Shown here in pieces: positions 1 through 8,690 of a stretch of 64,000 bases of DNA. The notes under the pieces are model-generated. The model made no database searches. It had not been told where the DNA came from and worked only from the letters and a program-made list of their open reading frames with translations. Each line of letters starts with the position of its first letter. Position 1 is the stretch's first letter. The position numbers and the translations under genes are program-made. The DNA comes from Streptomyces sp. NBC_00335 (lineage in GTDB: Bacteria; Actinomycetota; Actinomycetes; Streptomycetales; Streptomycetaceae): assembly GCF_036127095.1 (NCBI RefSeq), contig NZ_CP108006.1, forward strand, positions 8,485,501-8,549,500, given 5' to 3'.

Positions 1-495
1 TTCCACTACGCCTACGCCACCTGCGGGGCAGTGCCGGACGGCGAGCTCTTGCCGGGCGCCGACACTGCGCCCTGTCCGAACGTGTCACACCTGGTCGTTC
101 CCAGGTCGGGCGGTCGGGATCAGTGGGCCCAGGCAGTCGGAGGACCTCAAGTTCCGTGTCGTTCAGGAGGGCCTCGACGAGCGGGGCAGGGCCCGCCACC
201 TTGGTGGCCCAGAGGTTGGACGGGGTCCAACCGTCCTCCTCCGGGTGGTCGTACAACGCCTTGGCATCCGCGAGCGTGCCGGCCCGGACGTGCAGGTTGT
301 CGAAGTCCTCAGCCCTCTGCAACAGCGGGTCTCCGCACCCTGCGGGCTGTGCTCGGTGATGATGTCGACCAGGCGGTTCCAGTCGGCCCGCTCCAAGCGA
401 CCTTCGGACGACCCGTAGATGCCGACAGGCCAGCCGCTCGGCTCCCGGAGCGAGGGGAAGGAGCGGTAGCAGGGCAGCCGCCCCCCGACCGCCAC
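1..495 (-). pseudogene. Frameshifted hypothetical gene running off the window edge
   Basis: On the minus strand a plausible protein begins near 495 and reads to about 335 (it includes the stretch DWNRLVDIITEHSPQG). The sensible continuation, beginning CGDPLLQRAEDFDNLHVR and going on to LVEALLNDTELEVLRLP, lies in a different frame. A single frameshift near 330-340 therefore breaks the gene. No stop is reached before the window start in the second frame, so the 3' end is missing. I do not recognise the family. The helical, acidic composition would fit a small cytosolic protein. Confidence 0.4.
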
Positions 496-704
496 GGGAT
501 CACCCGTCCGCCGCGAAAGCTCCGCTTAGCGCAGCCGACGCCAACGGGGACCTCGGGGCCCGCCCGGCGTCCCCTCGAATACATCCGAGGCGTCGAGGCC
601 CGGGATGATCTCGGGCCCGCCGCCATTCAGCACGGCCCGCTGGCTGCGCCCTGAGGCGCCGTCACCGCTTCGGCCGGGATGGCTTCTCGCCTTGTGTCGC
701 ATCC

Positions 705-790
705 GTCGGAGGCGATAGGCGATAGGCGATCAGGCCCTTGTTCCAGTACTTGAGGGCGAGGGCGAGGGCGAGGGCGAGGGCGAGCGCGGG
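705..790. repeat. Short tandem repeats: GCGATAG x3 and GGCGAG array
   Basis: Around 710-729 the 7-mer GCGATAG is tandemly repeated about three times. At 751-785 GAGGGC/GGCGAG hexamers are repeated five to six times before breaking into GCGCGGG. Neither lies in a convincing gene; the stretch 496-948 otherwise shows nothing I can support. Confidence 0.8.
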
Positions 791-948
791 CGGGCCACGG
801 CGCAGCACCTTGTTGGTCATGCTCCGGGTTGCAGCCGGGCGCGCTGCCGGCGTGGAAGGGGACATCGAGGTGCCTCACCCGACCGGATGGCCGGGTTCAC
901 CGAAAAATCGGATCTTCCTCCGGCTTGGTGTACCCGCCCTGGGTGGAC

Positions 949-2124
949 CTAGCGAGTACAGCTAGTGACCGCCGGGTTTGAGGGATCGCAGTTGCCGGGG
1001 TTGTTGTTCGCGATGGTCGTGTGGTTGAGGGTGACGCTTCCGCCTTCGTTGTGGAGGCCGGCGGGGGCGTGGGCTGCGGTATTGCCTGTGACACGGGAGT
1101 CGTTGAGCGTTGCGTCACCCTGGTTGTGAATGCCGGCACCGGTTCCTTGGGTGGCTGCGTTCCTGTCGATGACGGTGTTGCGGGTGTTGAGCGTTCCGAA
1201 GTTGTAGATGCCGCCACCGGAGAAGCTTGCAGTGTTGCCGCGGATGGTGGTGAGCATGTTGACGGTGAGGGTGCCGAAGTTGGCGATGCCCCCGCCAGTT
1301 CTGGCGTCGTTGCTGCGGATCTGGCTGTCGGAGATGGTCGCGGAGGAACTGTTGTTGTGGATGCCGCCGCCCAGGCCTTTCGCCTCGTTGCCGGTGAGGA
1401 TGCTCGAGGTCAGGGTGAAGGGTGCGGAGATGCTGCTGTGCGAGATGGCTCCGCCGTTACCACCGCTGACGGGGCCGGTGGAGTTGAAGGTGAAGACACT
1501 GAGGTCTACGCGTGTGGCGCCGCTGCTCAGGATGGCACCGCCGTGGCCGGCTCCGGTGCTGTTGCTTTTGAAGTAGGAACCTTCGACGCGGAGGGTTCCA
1601 TTGTTGTTGCTGATGGCGCCGCCTCCGTTGCTGGAGGCGTTGCCGATGAGGCGGGTGTTGTTGAGGGAAGCAACGGTGCCGAATCCCAGCTGGATGGCCC
1701 CGCCCTGGGCGCCTCCTCCGGCTTTGGCGTTGGTGAGGGCAACGTCTCGGAGAGTCAGGTTCGCGCCGGTGACCGGGGGGAGGTTGAAGAAGCGGAATTC
1801 GCTGTCGGTGTTGTCGTCGCGGGTGATGGTGGCGTTGCGTCCGTTGATGGTGATGGGGCTGGTGATCTGGGGGAGCGCGGCCTGGCCGGGGCCGGCGATC
1901 GGCTCGGTGTAGGTGTAGGTGCAGTCGCGGGCGAGGTTGAGGGTGTCGGAGGTGCTGGGGGTGCTGTTGGCGGTGGTGATGGCCTGGATGAGGGCGGCGG
2001 GGGAGCAGGTGACGTTGATGGTGGCGGCGTGAGCGGGGGTGGCGACCAGGCCGGCGAACGTGAGTGCGAATGTGGGCGCGGCGAGCAGGGTGGCGGCCTG
2101 GCGGGGGCGGCGCAGTGGCCTCAT
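949..2124 (-). CDS. Secreted right-handed beta-helix repeat protein
   Basis: Exported protein of 391 residues. Residues 1-33 form a clear signal peptide (basic start, hydrophobic core, cleavage after ATPAHA). The mature part is a long series of Asn/Gly/Thr-rich coils of about 20-25 residues with recurring GGGI.N.G/GGAI patterns, as in the parallel beta-helix folds of pectate-lyase-like and polymorphic outer-membrane-protein-like proteins. No catalytic site is obvious, so it may be a carbohydrate-binding or surface protein rather than an enzyme. The ATG at 2124 is preceded by AAGGAG seven bases upstream, which fixes the start. Two cysteines (in the first coil and the C-terminal NCDPSNP..SC region) may form disulfides. 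It is monocistronic. Confidence 0.85.
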   Translation of the reverse strand: MRPLRRPRQAATLLAAPTFALTFAGLVATPAHAATINVTCSPAALIQAITTANSTPSTSDTLNLARDCTYTYTEPIAGPGQAALPQITSPITINGRNATITRDDNTDSEFRFFNLPPVTGANLTLRDVALTNAKAGGGAQGGAIQLGFGTVASLNNTRLIGNASSNGGGAISNNNGTLRVEGSYFKSNSTGAGHGGAILSSGATRVDLSVFTFNSTGPVSGGNGGAISHSSISAPFTLTSSILTGNEAKGLGGGIHNNSSSATISDSQIRSNDARTGGGIANFGTLTVNMLTTIRGNTASFSGGGIYNFGTLNTRNTVIDRNAATQGTGAGIHNQGDATLNDSRVTGNTAAHAPAGLHNEGGSVTLNHTTIANNNPGNCDPSNPAVTSCTR

Positions 2125-2797
2125 CGTCTGACTCCTTCTTGGGGGAGGCGCCGGGGGGCGATCCGATCATTGTTTACATCAGCTCAACATCTGTTCTTTT
2201 CAGGACACACCGGGCGTATGGTGTGGAGGGTGCTCCGGCCTGTCTTTCAGCCTCAACCCTTGCTCGGGCCTGCTGCCGCCAGGGGTACACGAGCAACTGA
2301 TTGCTCGCTGATCGCTCGCTGATCGCCGCGGTGGAACCCAGCGTCCTGACTCCGCAGTCCCCACACGCCCCTCGGCACGCTCTCAACCGCCCCAAAGTGA
2401 CATCGCTCAACGGGCTGGTCGACGTCCTGGTACGCCCGGAAGAGGGACGAAGAGGGATGAAGAGGGATGGTGCCCCGCGGTGAAGCCGTAGCTGTGGGGC
2501 GAAGCGGCAGCGATCGCCCTCCGCTACGCCGCGCTTCGCTGTCCACGGGGCCGCACGGTCTGTCCTGATGAGGTGGGGCCTGGTGCACTCGGCGACGGCC
2601 GGCTTGTCGAGGTAGCGGTCGACGTCTTGGGCCTTGAGCCTGACGTTGTCCACCTTCACGTCCTTGACTCCGTCCGCGAGGTGGGACAGGCCGGAAGCCA
2701 CCCGGCTTCTCATCGACGAGCAAGGCCGGGGGTCGGCGTCGGCCAGGCTGCAGCCGCCCTCACCGCCACGCCGCTTCACCAACACGCAGGCAGTCGT
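2125..2797. other. Gene-poor stretch with tandem repeats and a possible gene fragment
   Basis: No intact gene is visible. Near 2580-2720 the minus strand encodes SGLSHLADGVKDVKVDNVRL followed by KAQDVDRYLDKP. This resembles the start of an actinobacterial helical protein but decays into meaningless sequence. A 10-bp unit (AGAGGGAYGA) is repeated three times at 2441-2470, and CTGATCGCTCG-like units are repeated at about 2296-2325. Confidence 0.4.
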
Positions 2798-3259
2798 CTA
2801 ACACGGCTCGAGGACCACCGTCCCGAACCGCAGCCGCCCCCGATCCAGACGCCATCCCAGCGCACCGGCCAGCTCATCGAGGCCCTTGAGCCCCAGCCCG
2901 CGGTAGGCGCTGACGGGAAGCGAGGTCTCAGGGCCCTGGGGACCTTGTGCGATGGCCCGCCGCAGGGCGAAGCCGGCACGCTCCTGCCACTGCTCCGGTG
3001 TGCCGTTCAGCTCCAGCCGGTACTGGCGCCGGGACAGCAACACGCTGTCACCGTACGGATCCTTCGGCAGGCCCTTTCCGCTCGACAGTGCTGGCCCGCC
3101 GCCAACGCTGAAGAGCGATGCGGCTCCGACCACGGCGAGACCTACGGGAAGATAGATCCACTGCAGATAGAACTGACATCGCAGCCCCCAGACCGAGCGC
3201 GGCGGCAGCGGTCCGTATTCGATCCTGCCCGATGTCCTCGCGCGCGAGTCCCCACCCAT
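2798..3259 (-). CDS. Small single-pass membrane protein of unknown function
   Basis: A 153-residue protein. After a basic N-terminal tail, residues ~30-52 (FYLQWIYLPVGLAVVGAASLF) form one strong hydrophobic segment. The rest is a soluble domain with a plausible alpha/beta pattern (DSVLLSRRQYRLELNGTPEQWQERAGFALRRAI) ending LRFGTVVLEPC. The ATG at 3259 is the most upstream reasonable start. I do not recognise the family. It ends in a free cysteine. No neighbour is close enough to imply an operon. Confidence 0.55.
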   Translation of the reverse strand: MGGDSRARTSGRIEYGPLPPRSVWGLRCQFYLQWIYLPVGLAVVGAASLFSVGGGPALSSGKGLPKDPYGDSVLLSRRQYRLELNGTPEQWQERAGFALRRAIAQGPQGPETSLPVSAYRGLGLKGLDELAGALGWRLDRGRLRFGTVVLEPC

Positions 3260-3496
3260 GAACAGCCCCCGCTTCCCACCCTACGTCTACGTACTGCTAC
3301 ATGCGTGGATCATGCCGTGGATCCAGTAGGTCCGGGCCTTGACCCCGATTTCCGGCCGAGACCTTGCCGGTCGCCCGCCTGGTTCTGCACACCGGCCCGG
3401 TGGCCTGCCTGTTCGCCACCAAACTCACCATTGCGGAGGGCGAGTTTCACGTCACCGCCGAGGCAACCTGTTTGTACCGCCCACGACTTGGGCCCT

Positions 3497-4324
3497 TCAG
3501 TCCCACCAGAACGTCCAGTGGGCATTACCCACCAGAGCTTCCTCCGCGTAGAGGCGGATGCTTTCGTACCCCTGCCAGATGTTGTCGGGGCAGAACGCGA
3601 AGTGCTCTGCAGCGATCGCGAGAGCTTCGTCCATTGTCTGCGGCGGGGCTGCTACGGACAGGTCCAGTCGTGCGTACGACAGAGCAACTACCCGGACTCC
3701 GAAGCGGTCCTCCCAGGAACGAAGAACGGCACACAGTCGTGCCACGTCGTTCTCGTAGTTGACCGGCCCGGACCAGCCGATTGCTGCGGGGATGTCCGCA
3801 GCCCGGCCCACTGGGACCAATGCCAGCCGAGGGCTCTTGAGCGAGTGTCCGACCAAACCCTTGGCCACATCCGCAGCAGTCGTGGTCGGATCTGCCGCCA
3901 GTCTTCCTGGCGACGCAAGCCCAGGCCAGCTGCCGGTGAAGGGGTCCATGGTCTGGCCGGCGTCCTCTTCGTCTTCGTTCTCCTCGGTTTCCGAAGCCGC
4001 AGACTCCCAGAAATCCTTGAGAACCTCCTCTGCAGGATGGTCGCTGGGGTCCGACATCATGCCGGGATCCAGCTCGCCGTCCCACCACTCCTCGATACCG
4101 GATTGGTTCTGGAGGAGTACGGGCTGGAGTCCCACGTCCCGGGCCGGCAGGTACTCGGCCCACGTACCGGGTGCTGCGACCTCGTCGGCCACCCAGAGCA
4201 GCGGCTCGGACCAAGGTCCATCGTTGGTCTCGGTCACCAGTGAGCCGGGCGGCAGGCCAAGACCCAGCGCTCGGCCCAGGGGGTCGGTCAGCAGCGCCGT
4301 CAGCGGCTTGGAGTGAATCGTCAT
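3497..4324 (-). CDS. DUF4253 domain-containing protein
   Basis: About 275 residues when started at the internal ATG at 4324 (MTIHSKPL). The reading frame is open for another 27 codons upstream, but those are low complexity. The C-terminal half carries the DUF4253 hallmarks: a central PVGRAADIPAAIGWSG segment, then LRSWEDRFGVRVVALSYARLDLSVA, and the closing YAEEALVGNAHWTFWWD. Members are common single-copy or multicopy actinobacterial cytosolic proteins with no assigned biochemical function. A strongly acidic linker (ETEENEDEEDAGQ) sits mid-protein. No operon partner is evident. Confidence 0.8.
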   Translation of the reverse strand: MTIHSKPLTALLTDPLGRALGLGLPPGSLVTETNDGPWSEPLLWVADEVAAPGTWAEYLPARDVGLQPVLLQNQSGIEEWWDGELDPGMMSDPSDHPAEEVLKDFWESAASETEENEDEEDAGQTMDPFTGSWPGLASPGRLAADPTTTAADVAKGLVGHSLKSPRLALVPVGRAADIPAAIGWSGPVNYENDVARLCAVLRSWEDRFGVRVVALSYARLDLSVAAPPQTMDEALAIAAEHFAFCPDNIWQGYESIRLYAEEALVGNAHWTFWWD

Positions 4325-4452
4325 GCCGGTGAAGGTAACGGCCCCCGCTGACAGCCCTCGGCTGCGGCCAGCTTCCGAGGATGGCACGACTACTCCGAGG
4401 CACATGCCTGGACTGACCTTTGAGGACTCAGGGGAGCTTGGTCAGGCAGCGT

Positions 4453-4481
4453 CGGCCCGGATGTCGTCTTCATCCGGGCCG
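4453..4481 (-). terminator. Hairpin downstream of the FG-GAP gene
   Basis: Perfect 11-bp stem (CGGCCCGGATG / CATCCGGGCCG) with a 7-nt loop, located 145 bp past the stop of the minus-strand gene ending at 4626. Likely an intrinsic terminator without a U-tract, as is usual in Streptomyces. Confidence 0.55.
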
Positions 4482-4625
4482 GACGGGTGTGGACCTCCGC
4501 AGGGGTGATCTCGGGGTTGGACATGGTCCTTGCAATGGTGGCCGAGGACCACGGCCATGCCGTCGCGCTCGCCACCGTCCGCCCGCACGGTGCCCGGCCT
4601 GCCGACGTCACATGGGGCACATGCG

Positions 4626-6842
4626 TCACAGGACCTCGGTGTACTGCCCCTGCGCCTCGTCCAGGAGGATGCGGCTCCGGAAGGGTGCCGTGGGGCTTCC
4701 CGTGCCCTGGTGCAGCCAGGCCCTGCCCGCCTTGTCGCGCGCGTAGAGGTCGGGGGTCCCGTCGCGGTTGGAGTCGCCCCAGGCCACCACGTCCAGGTAC
4801 GTGCCCCAGCCCGCGCCGACACGGGTCCGCGTGCCGAACGTCCCATCGCCGCGCCCGCGGTACAGCCACAGCACCCCGGCCCTGTCTCGTGCCAGCAGGT
4901 CGCCCGTCGCACCGCCGGTGACCTTCCCCGCGGAGACCAGGGTGTCGTACTGGTTCCAGCCGGAGCCGATTCGTTTCCGGGCGGCGTACGGGGCGTCCGT
5001 CGCGCCGGTGCCCCGGTAGAGCCACAGCACGCCGCTCTTGTCGCGGGCGATGAGGTCCGCCCTGCCGTCGCCGGTCAGGTCGCTGCCCGCGGTCAGTTCG
5101 TCGTACGTGTCCCAACCGCCCCCGACCTTGCTCCGGGCGGCGAACTTCCCGTCGCCCTTGCCGGTGTACAGCCACAGCACGCCCGACCCGTCACGGGCCA
5201 GGAGGTCGGCGTCCCGACTGCCGCCGGCGTTCCCCGCGCTCACCAGCGCGGTGTACTGGCCCCAAAAGGTGCCGAGGTCCGTCTCCAGAGTCGGCCACCC
5301 GATGTTCACGCCACCGTTGTAGAAGGTGTTTTGGCTGATGAGGCGTCCGTCCGCGGTACGGGCGAGGAGGTCGGGCGTGCCGTCGTCGGTCAGGTCGTGC
5401 GGGGCCGCGGCCCTGCGCACGGTGAGCCGACCCTTCACGACGAGGGCAGGTCCGATGCCGTCGCTCGGCTGGGCGGTGAGCTGCCATTCGTACTCGCCGT
5501 TGGGGGCCGGCGCCGGCAGCACGCCGTTGTACAGGAGCCCACCCCAGCTCAGTTCGAAGGAGCCGCTCCCGGGTTCCTCCGCCGGGCGGATGCTCCTGTC
5601 GTCGTAGGTGCCGCTCCGACCGGTCCTCAGGTTCCGCAGGACGAACGTCGTGCGGACGTTGTCGCGCGACAGCTTCCACCTCAGGGTCGCCTTCGGGGTG
5701 CGGTCGAAGTCGACGGTGGTGGGTATCTCCTTGCTCACGAGGGTCACCGGCGTGGGCTGTCCCGTCGTGGCGACGAGCTCGGCCCGCGGAAACCCGTCGG
5801 AACCCCGGGTGATGCGGTAGAGACCGTCACCGTGGGCCACCGTACCCCCCATCACCAGCAGCGCACCGCCAGGAGCCAGGCCCGGAACGCGCGAGTCGAC
5901 GGCGTCCAGCACCTTGCGTGGCGCACCCCCGCCCATGGGGTGGGCGTACAGAGCGTGGTCGGCGGCATCCGCGCTCCGGTCCGGGCCGGCGAGCCACCAG
6001 CCGTTGAGCAGGCCGAGGAACGGGCCGCCGCCGATCTTCCCCAGCTTGGTCAGGGACACGGTCGAGGAGCCGCGCTGCGCGGTGCGTACGACGGTGCCGG
6101 TCACGCCATCGGCATAGCCGATCCAGGCAATGTGCGTACCGGAGAGGGCTACGTCGCCCCAAGAGCGCGTCACCCGGTAGGTGTTCACGATGCGCGCAGA
6201 AGCGACGTCGACGACCGCGTGGTGGAGGATCTCGTTGTCCGCGTCGCCGGTCGCGTACTCGAGGACGAAGGCCCCGTCGGCGTAAGCGGCGACCTTGGCA
6301 CTCGCGGCCCGGATGCCGCGAGGCAGGCCGCTTACCGCCCGGTCGGTCGTCCCCTGCCGTGGGTCACCGAGCAGGTGGAGCAGCGGGGTGCTGCCGGGGC
6401 GCGGCCCGAGAGCGATGAGTGTCGTGCCGACGGAGCCGAGGTAGTTGTACCCCATTCCGAACACGTCCACCTCGGTGGTGGTCCCGGTGTCCATGTGGTG
6501 CAGTCGCACGGGCTGGCCGGCCTCGACCACCGTGTCGGACATGGCTCCGGCCTCCTGGTCTTCGGTCACCGGGAAGTTCATCCGGGTGACCGAGCCGTCG
6601 GAGTAGCGCGTCCAGGTCAGATCCTCGCTGTTGCCGCCGGTCGCCCGCATCAGGAAGCCTCCTGGCCCCCCGCTCACGATCCGCGAGTCCGAGGAAACCC
6701 TCGGCAGTGCCGCCGGGGCGTCGGCCCGAGCAGTCTGTCCGGGCATGGCGGCTGCGGGAAGGACCACCGGGCCCCCGGCGGCCGCGAGGGCGGTGAGGAC
6801 TGCGAGAGAGACGAGTCGCCGGGACGTGCGGCGGTACGGCAT
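4626..6842 (-). CDS. Secreted FG-GAP/VCBS repeat protein
   Basis: About 738 residues from the ATG at 6842 (MPYRRTSRRLVSLAVL). A signal peptide covers residues 1-32. The first ~400 residues look like a beta-propeller-type region with recurring YADG/LSGTHIAWIGYADG strands. They are followed by an Ig-like segment (TPKATLRWKLSRDNVRTTFVLRNL), then from about residue 505 five FG-GAP/VCBS-like repeats of the form DLTGDGRADLIARDKSGVLW. The Asp-rich DxTGDGxxDL loops are expected to bind calcium. Such proteins are exported and often act in surface binding. The same C-terminal repeat type occurs in the protein at 13179-14966. Function beyond this is unknown. Confidence 0.85.
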   Translation of the reverse strand: MPYRRTSRRLVSLAVLTALAAAGGPVVLPAAAMPGQTARADAPAALPRVSSDSRIVSGGPGGFLMRATGGNSEDLTWTRYSDGSVTRMNFPVTEDQEAGAMSDTVVEAGQPVRLHHMDTGTTTEVDVFGMGYNYLGSVGTTLIALGPRPGSTPLLHLLGDPRQGTTDRAVSGLPRGIRAASAKVAAYADGAFVLEYATGDADNEILHHAVVDVASARIVNTYRVTRSWGDVALSGTHIAWIGYADGVTGTVVRTAQRGSSTVSLTKLGKIGGGPFLGLLNGWWLAGPDRSADAADHALYAHPMGGGAPRKVLDAVDSRVPGLAPGGALLVMGGTVAHGDGLYRITRGSDGFPRAELVATTGQPTPVTLVSKEIPTTVDFDRTPKATLRWKLSRDNVRTTFVLRNLRTGRSGTYDDRSIRPAEEPGSGSFELSWGGLLYNGVLPAPAPNGEYEWQLTAQPSDGIGPALVVKGRLTVRRAAAPHDLTDDGTPDLLARTADGRLISQNTFYNGGVNIGWPTLETDLGTFWGQYTALVSAGNAGGSRDADLLARDGSGVLWLYTGKGDGKFAARSKVGGGWDTYDELTAGSDLTGDGRADLIARDKSGVLWLYRGTGATDAPYAARKRIGSGWNQYDTLVSAGKVTGGATGDLLARDRAGVLWLYRGRGDGTFGTRTRVGAGWGTYLDVVAWGDSNRDGTPDLYARDKAGRAWLHQGTGSPTAPFRSRILLDEAQGQYTEVL

Positions 6843-7002
6843 GTGGGCCCCCGATGGAAACAGTCTGACCGGACGCGTATTCCCCTGGTGACGTCCGTGC
6901 GCACTTGATCGCAAGAGCGGACCGTACCACCCGGTCCGCCGGTGCTGTGCGCGGTGGTCACGCGGCCAAGGAAGCCTTGGTCGGGCCCTGGCTCATCCAC
7001 CA

Positions 7003-7236
7003 CTAGACCCGACTTGACTGGGGGCACCCGTACCGGGATCCCTCTGACTTGCCGTCCGCGCCCCACGGCAATCTCGTCCAGTCGTCGACCCTGAGGTCCC
7101 TCGCCCGGAGTGGTGGCATCGCACCGTTTTGATCTTCAAGTGTGAAGGTGCGGGCCCGTGGCAGTGGGTGCGTGCGTGGGTGGGTGGGGAAGGGGATGAC
7201 GTTCGGGGCGGGTTCCTGTCGTTCCTGGTGGTTCAC
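7003..7236 (-). CDS. Possible small protein of unknown function
   Basis: A 77-codon frame from GTG 7236 with a Pro/His-rich N-terminus (EPAPNVIPFPTHPR) and a more ordered stretch TLEDQNGAMPPLRARDLRVD. No good ribosome-binding site is seen, and it lies just beyond a terminator. It could be chance coding. Confidence 0.3.
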   Translation of the reverse strand: MNHQERQEPAPNVIPFPTHPRTHPLPRARTFTLEDQNGAMPPLRARDLRVDDWTRLPWGADGKSEGSRYGCPQSSRV

Positions 7237-7258
7237 ATGGCGTGCTTGCAGGGGGCTG

Positions 7259-7297
7259 GCCGAAGCCCCCGTCGTGATGTGCGGCGGGGGCTTCGGC
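7259..7297 (-). terminator. Perfect hairpin after the small membrane gene
   Basis: GCCGAAGCCCCCG and its exact complement CGGGGGCTTCGGC form a 13-bp stem with a 13-nt loop. It begins 15 bases past the stop at 7312 and is therefore its probable terminator. Confidence 0.75.
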
Positions 7298-7311
7298 GTG
7301 CCGGGCGTGTG

Positions 7312-7518
7312 CTACCTGAAGGCGCTGATGAGCAGGGCGATGAGGGCTCCGCAGAGCGTCATGGTGCCGCCGAACGCGGTCAGCCCCCGACCTACGGCGG
7401 CAGGGACGCCGGCACCGTCCCACAGCTTCAGGACGGTCGCGCCGGCTGCTGCGGCGAGGGAGATCAGGACTGCGATGGCGAGGGCTATCAGCAGAAGGGC
7501 GGTGGTGGTGGGCGTCAT
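7312..7518 (-). CDS. Tiny two-helix membrane protein
   Basis: About 68 residues from ATG 7518 (MTPTTTALLLIALAIAVLIS); GTG 7530 is an alternative start. Two hydrophobic segments are visible, residues ~5-28 and ~45-67 (LTAFGGTMTLCGALIALLIS), separated by a short LKLWDGAGVPAAVGRG loop. The topology suggests a hairpin inner-membrane protein. A terminator follows immediately. Function unknown; similar small proteins often accompany regulatory genes in Streptomyces. Upstream (about 7531-7560) the motif CTGGGTCGTTC is directly repeated. Confidence 0.6.
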   Translation of the reverse strand: MTPTTTALLLIALAIAVLISLAAAAGATVLKLWDGAGVPAAVGRGLTAFGGTMTLCGALIALLISAFR

Positions 7519-7604
7519 GTGAGGGATCACCGTTCCTGGGTCGTTCCTGGGTCGTTCCGGGGGACGCACGGGCGGTCGGTGCGGCGGGTGTTGGCCGCGG
7601 ACTG

Positions 7605-7949
7605 GTGGTGCGGAGGCCCGTGCTGACGTCCTGGGGTCTGCCGCTCCCGGTGCGCGAGTACGCCGTTCTTGCCATCAGCGAGCTAGCCTCGAAGGCTGCC
7701 GTGTACCACCGCCGTCACGTCGTGGAGGAAGGGGCGCCGGTGTCACTGCGGTTGCGCCGCACTCCGAAGCGGCTCATCGTCGCGGTGCGGGACGCCTCCG
7801 AGGTCCTGCCGCGCGTGCTGGAGGTGGAGCCAGGCGTGGCGGATTGGGGGCGGGGCATGAAGGTCGTCTCACGTCTCGCCGCCTCTTGGGGCGCCCGCCG
7901 TGTGCCCGGAGTGGGCAAGACGGTCTGGTGCGAGTTCCCGCTTCAGTGA
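7605..7949 (+). CDS. HATPase-fold anti-sigma-like protein, N-terminally short
   Basis: A 114-residue protein resembling the RsbW/SpoIIAB-type HATPase_c_2 family abundant in Streptomyces. Visible elements are the N-box helix ISELASKAAVYH, the G1-type strand/loop IVAVRDASEVLPR, the G2-type GRGMKVVSRLAASWG, and the closing strand KTVWCEFPLQ. The family's N-box normally reads SELVTNAVRH. Here the Mg-coordinating Asn is Lys, so ATP binding may be altered. The usual first strand/helix is missing; the sequence RSVRRVLAADW in another frame just upstream hints at an ancestral frameshift. GTG 7605 is the first usable start. Confidence 0.65.
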   Translation: MVRRPVLTSWGLPLPVREYAVLAISELASKAAVYHRRHVVEEGAPVSLRLRRTPKRLIVAVRDASEVLPRVLEVEPGVADWGRGMKVVSRLAASWGARRVPGVGKTVWCEFPLQ

Positions 7950-8690
7950 GGAGCGGCAGGAGATGCCACATCGTCACTGCGTGGGAGTGTGAGCCGCGGC
8001 GGCGCGGAGCCCAACCGCAGTTCCCTCACCGGGACACGCCCACGGTGGCTGAGGTAGCGGGCCGGGGCGCCCGCTGCCCCGGCCGAGGCATCGGGCAGTG
8101 GGTGGCGCGGCGCTGCCGCACCGCCCTCGGGGTCGGCCGGCGGTGGCCGTGACCTGGCGGCCGGCTGCCCAGGCCCTCGTACGAGGCGCAGCCGGTGGCC
8201 CCCGGCGGGTCACTGCCCCCGCCCCGTGCGTCTCAGACGACGCGCCCCGGCCCTACGACGAGTACCTGGAGGCGCCTGGAGTCGGCCTGATCGAGCGGAC
8301 TCGCCTCAAGAAGAGAACCCCACCGAGAAGGTGAACCCCACCGGGACGGTCACCCTCGACGCAGACGCCGCCGGCCTCAGGAGGGAAACCGCGCGCCGGC
8401 CGACTGCGCGACCGGCTCTGCCACTGCCCGTTCCCGCTCTACCACCCCCGACGCCGCACCCGGCTCGGCGGGCGCCGCCCCTGCCGGGTCGGCCGCGCCT
8501 GCACGAGGCCGGCGGGCAGCGACGACACGAAACGTCGTCTCGTGCCGGCGTACTCCCGCGGGAGTAATCAGCTCGCCGGGCCACCCCCGGCAGTACCTGC
8601 GAACTCGATCTCAGGCGCGACGATCCGGCCTCTGCCTGCCGGGAGCCTTGGAAGCACACCAAGACATCCGGACCGGAGGGAGGCCCGAAC
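7950..8690. other. Non-coding stretch upstream of the exporter
   Basis: No convincing gene is seen in 740 bases. The only structured signals are the two inverted repeats at 8521-8566, listed separately. Confidence 0.5.
8521..8566. promoter_or_regulatory. Inverted repeats upstream of the MMPL gene
   Basis: Two palindromes lie 125-170 bp before the exporter start. GACGAC-ACGAAAC-GTCGTC is at 8521-8539. The 16-bp perfect palindrome TACTCCCGCGGGAGTA is at 8551-8566. They are candidate operators; the palindrome is too short-looped to be a terminator. Confidence 0.45.

Noticed and set aside
1021..2322. Large plus-strand open frame opposite the beta-helix gene
   Set aside because: Gly/Val/Ala-rich mirror of a real secreted protein; it has no signal, domain or start support.
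2573..4243. 556-codon plus-strand frame
   Set aside because: Covers two minus-strand genes and intergenic DNA with Arg/Pro-rich random composition.
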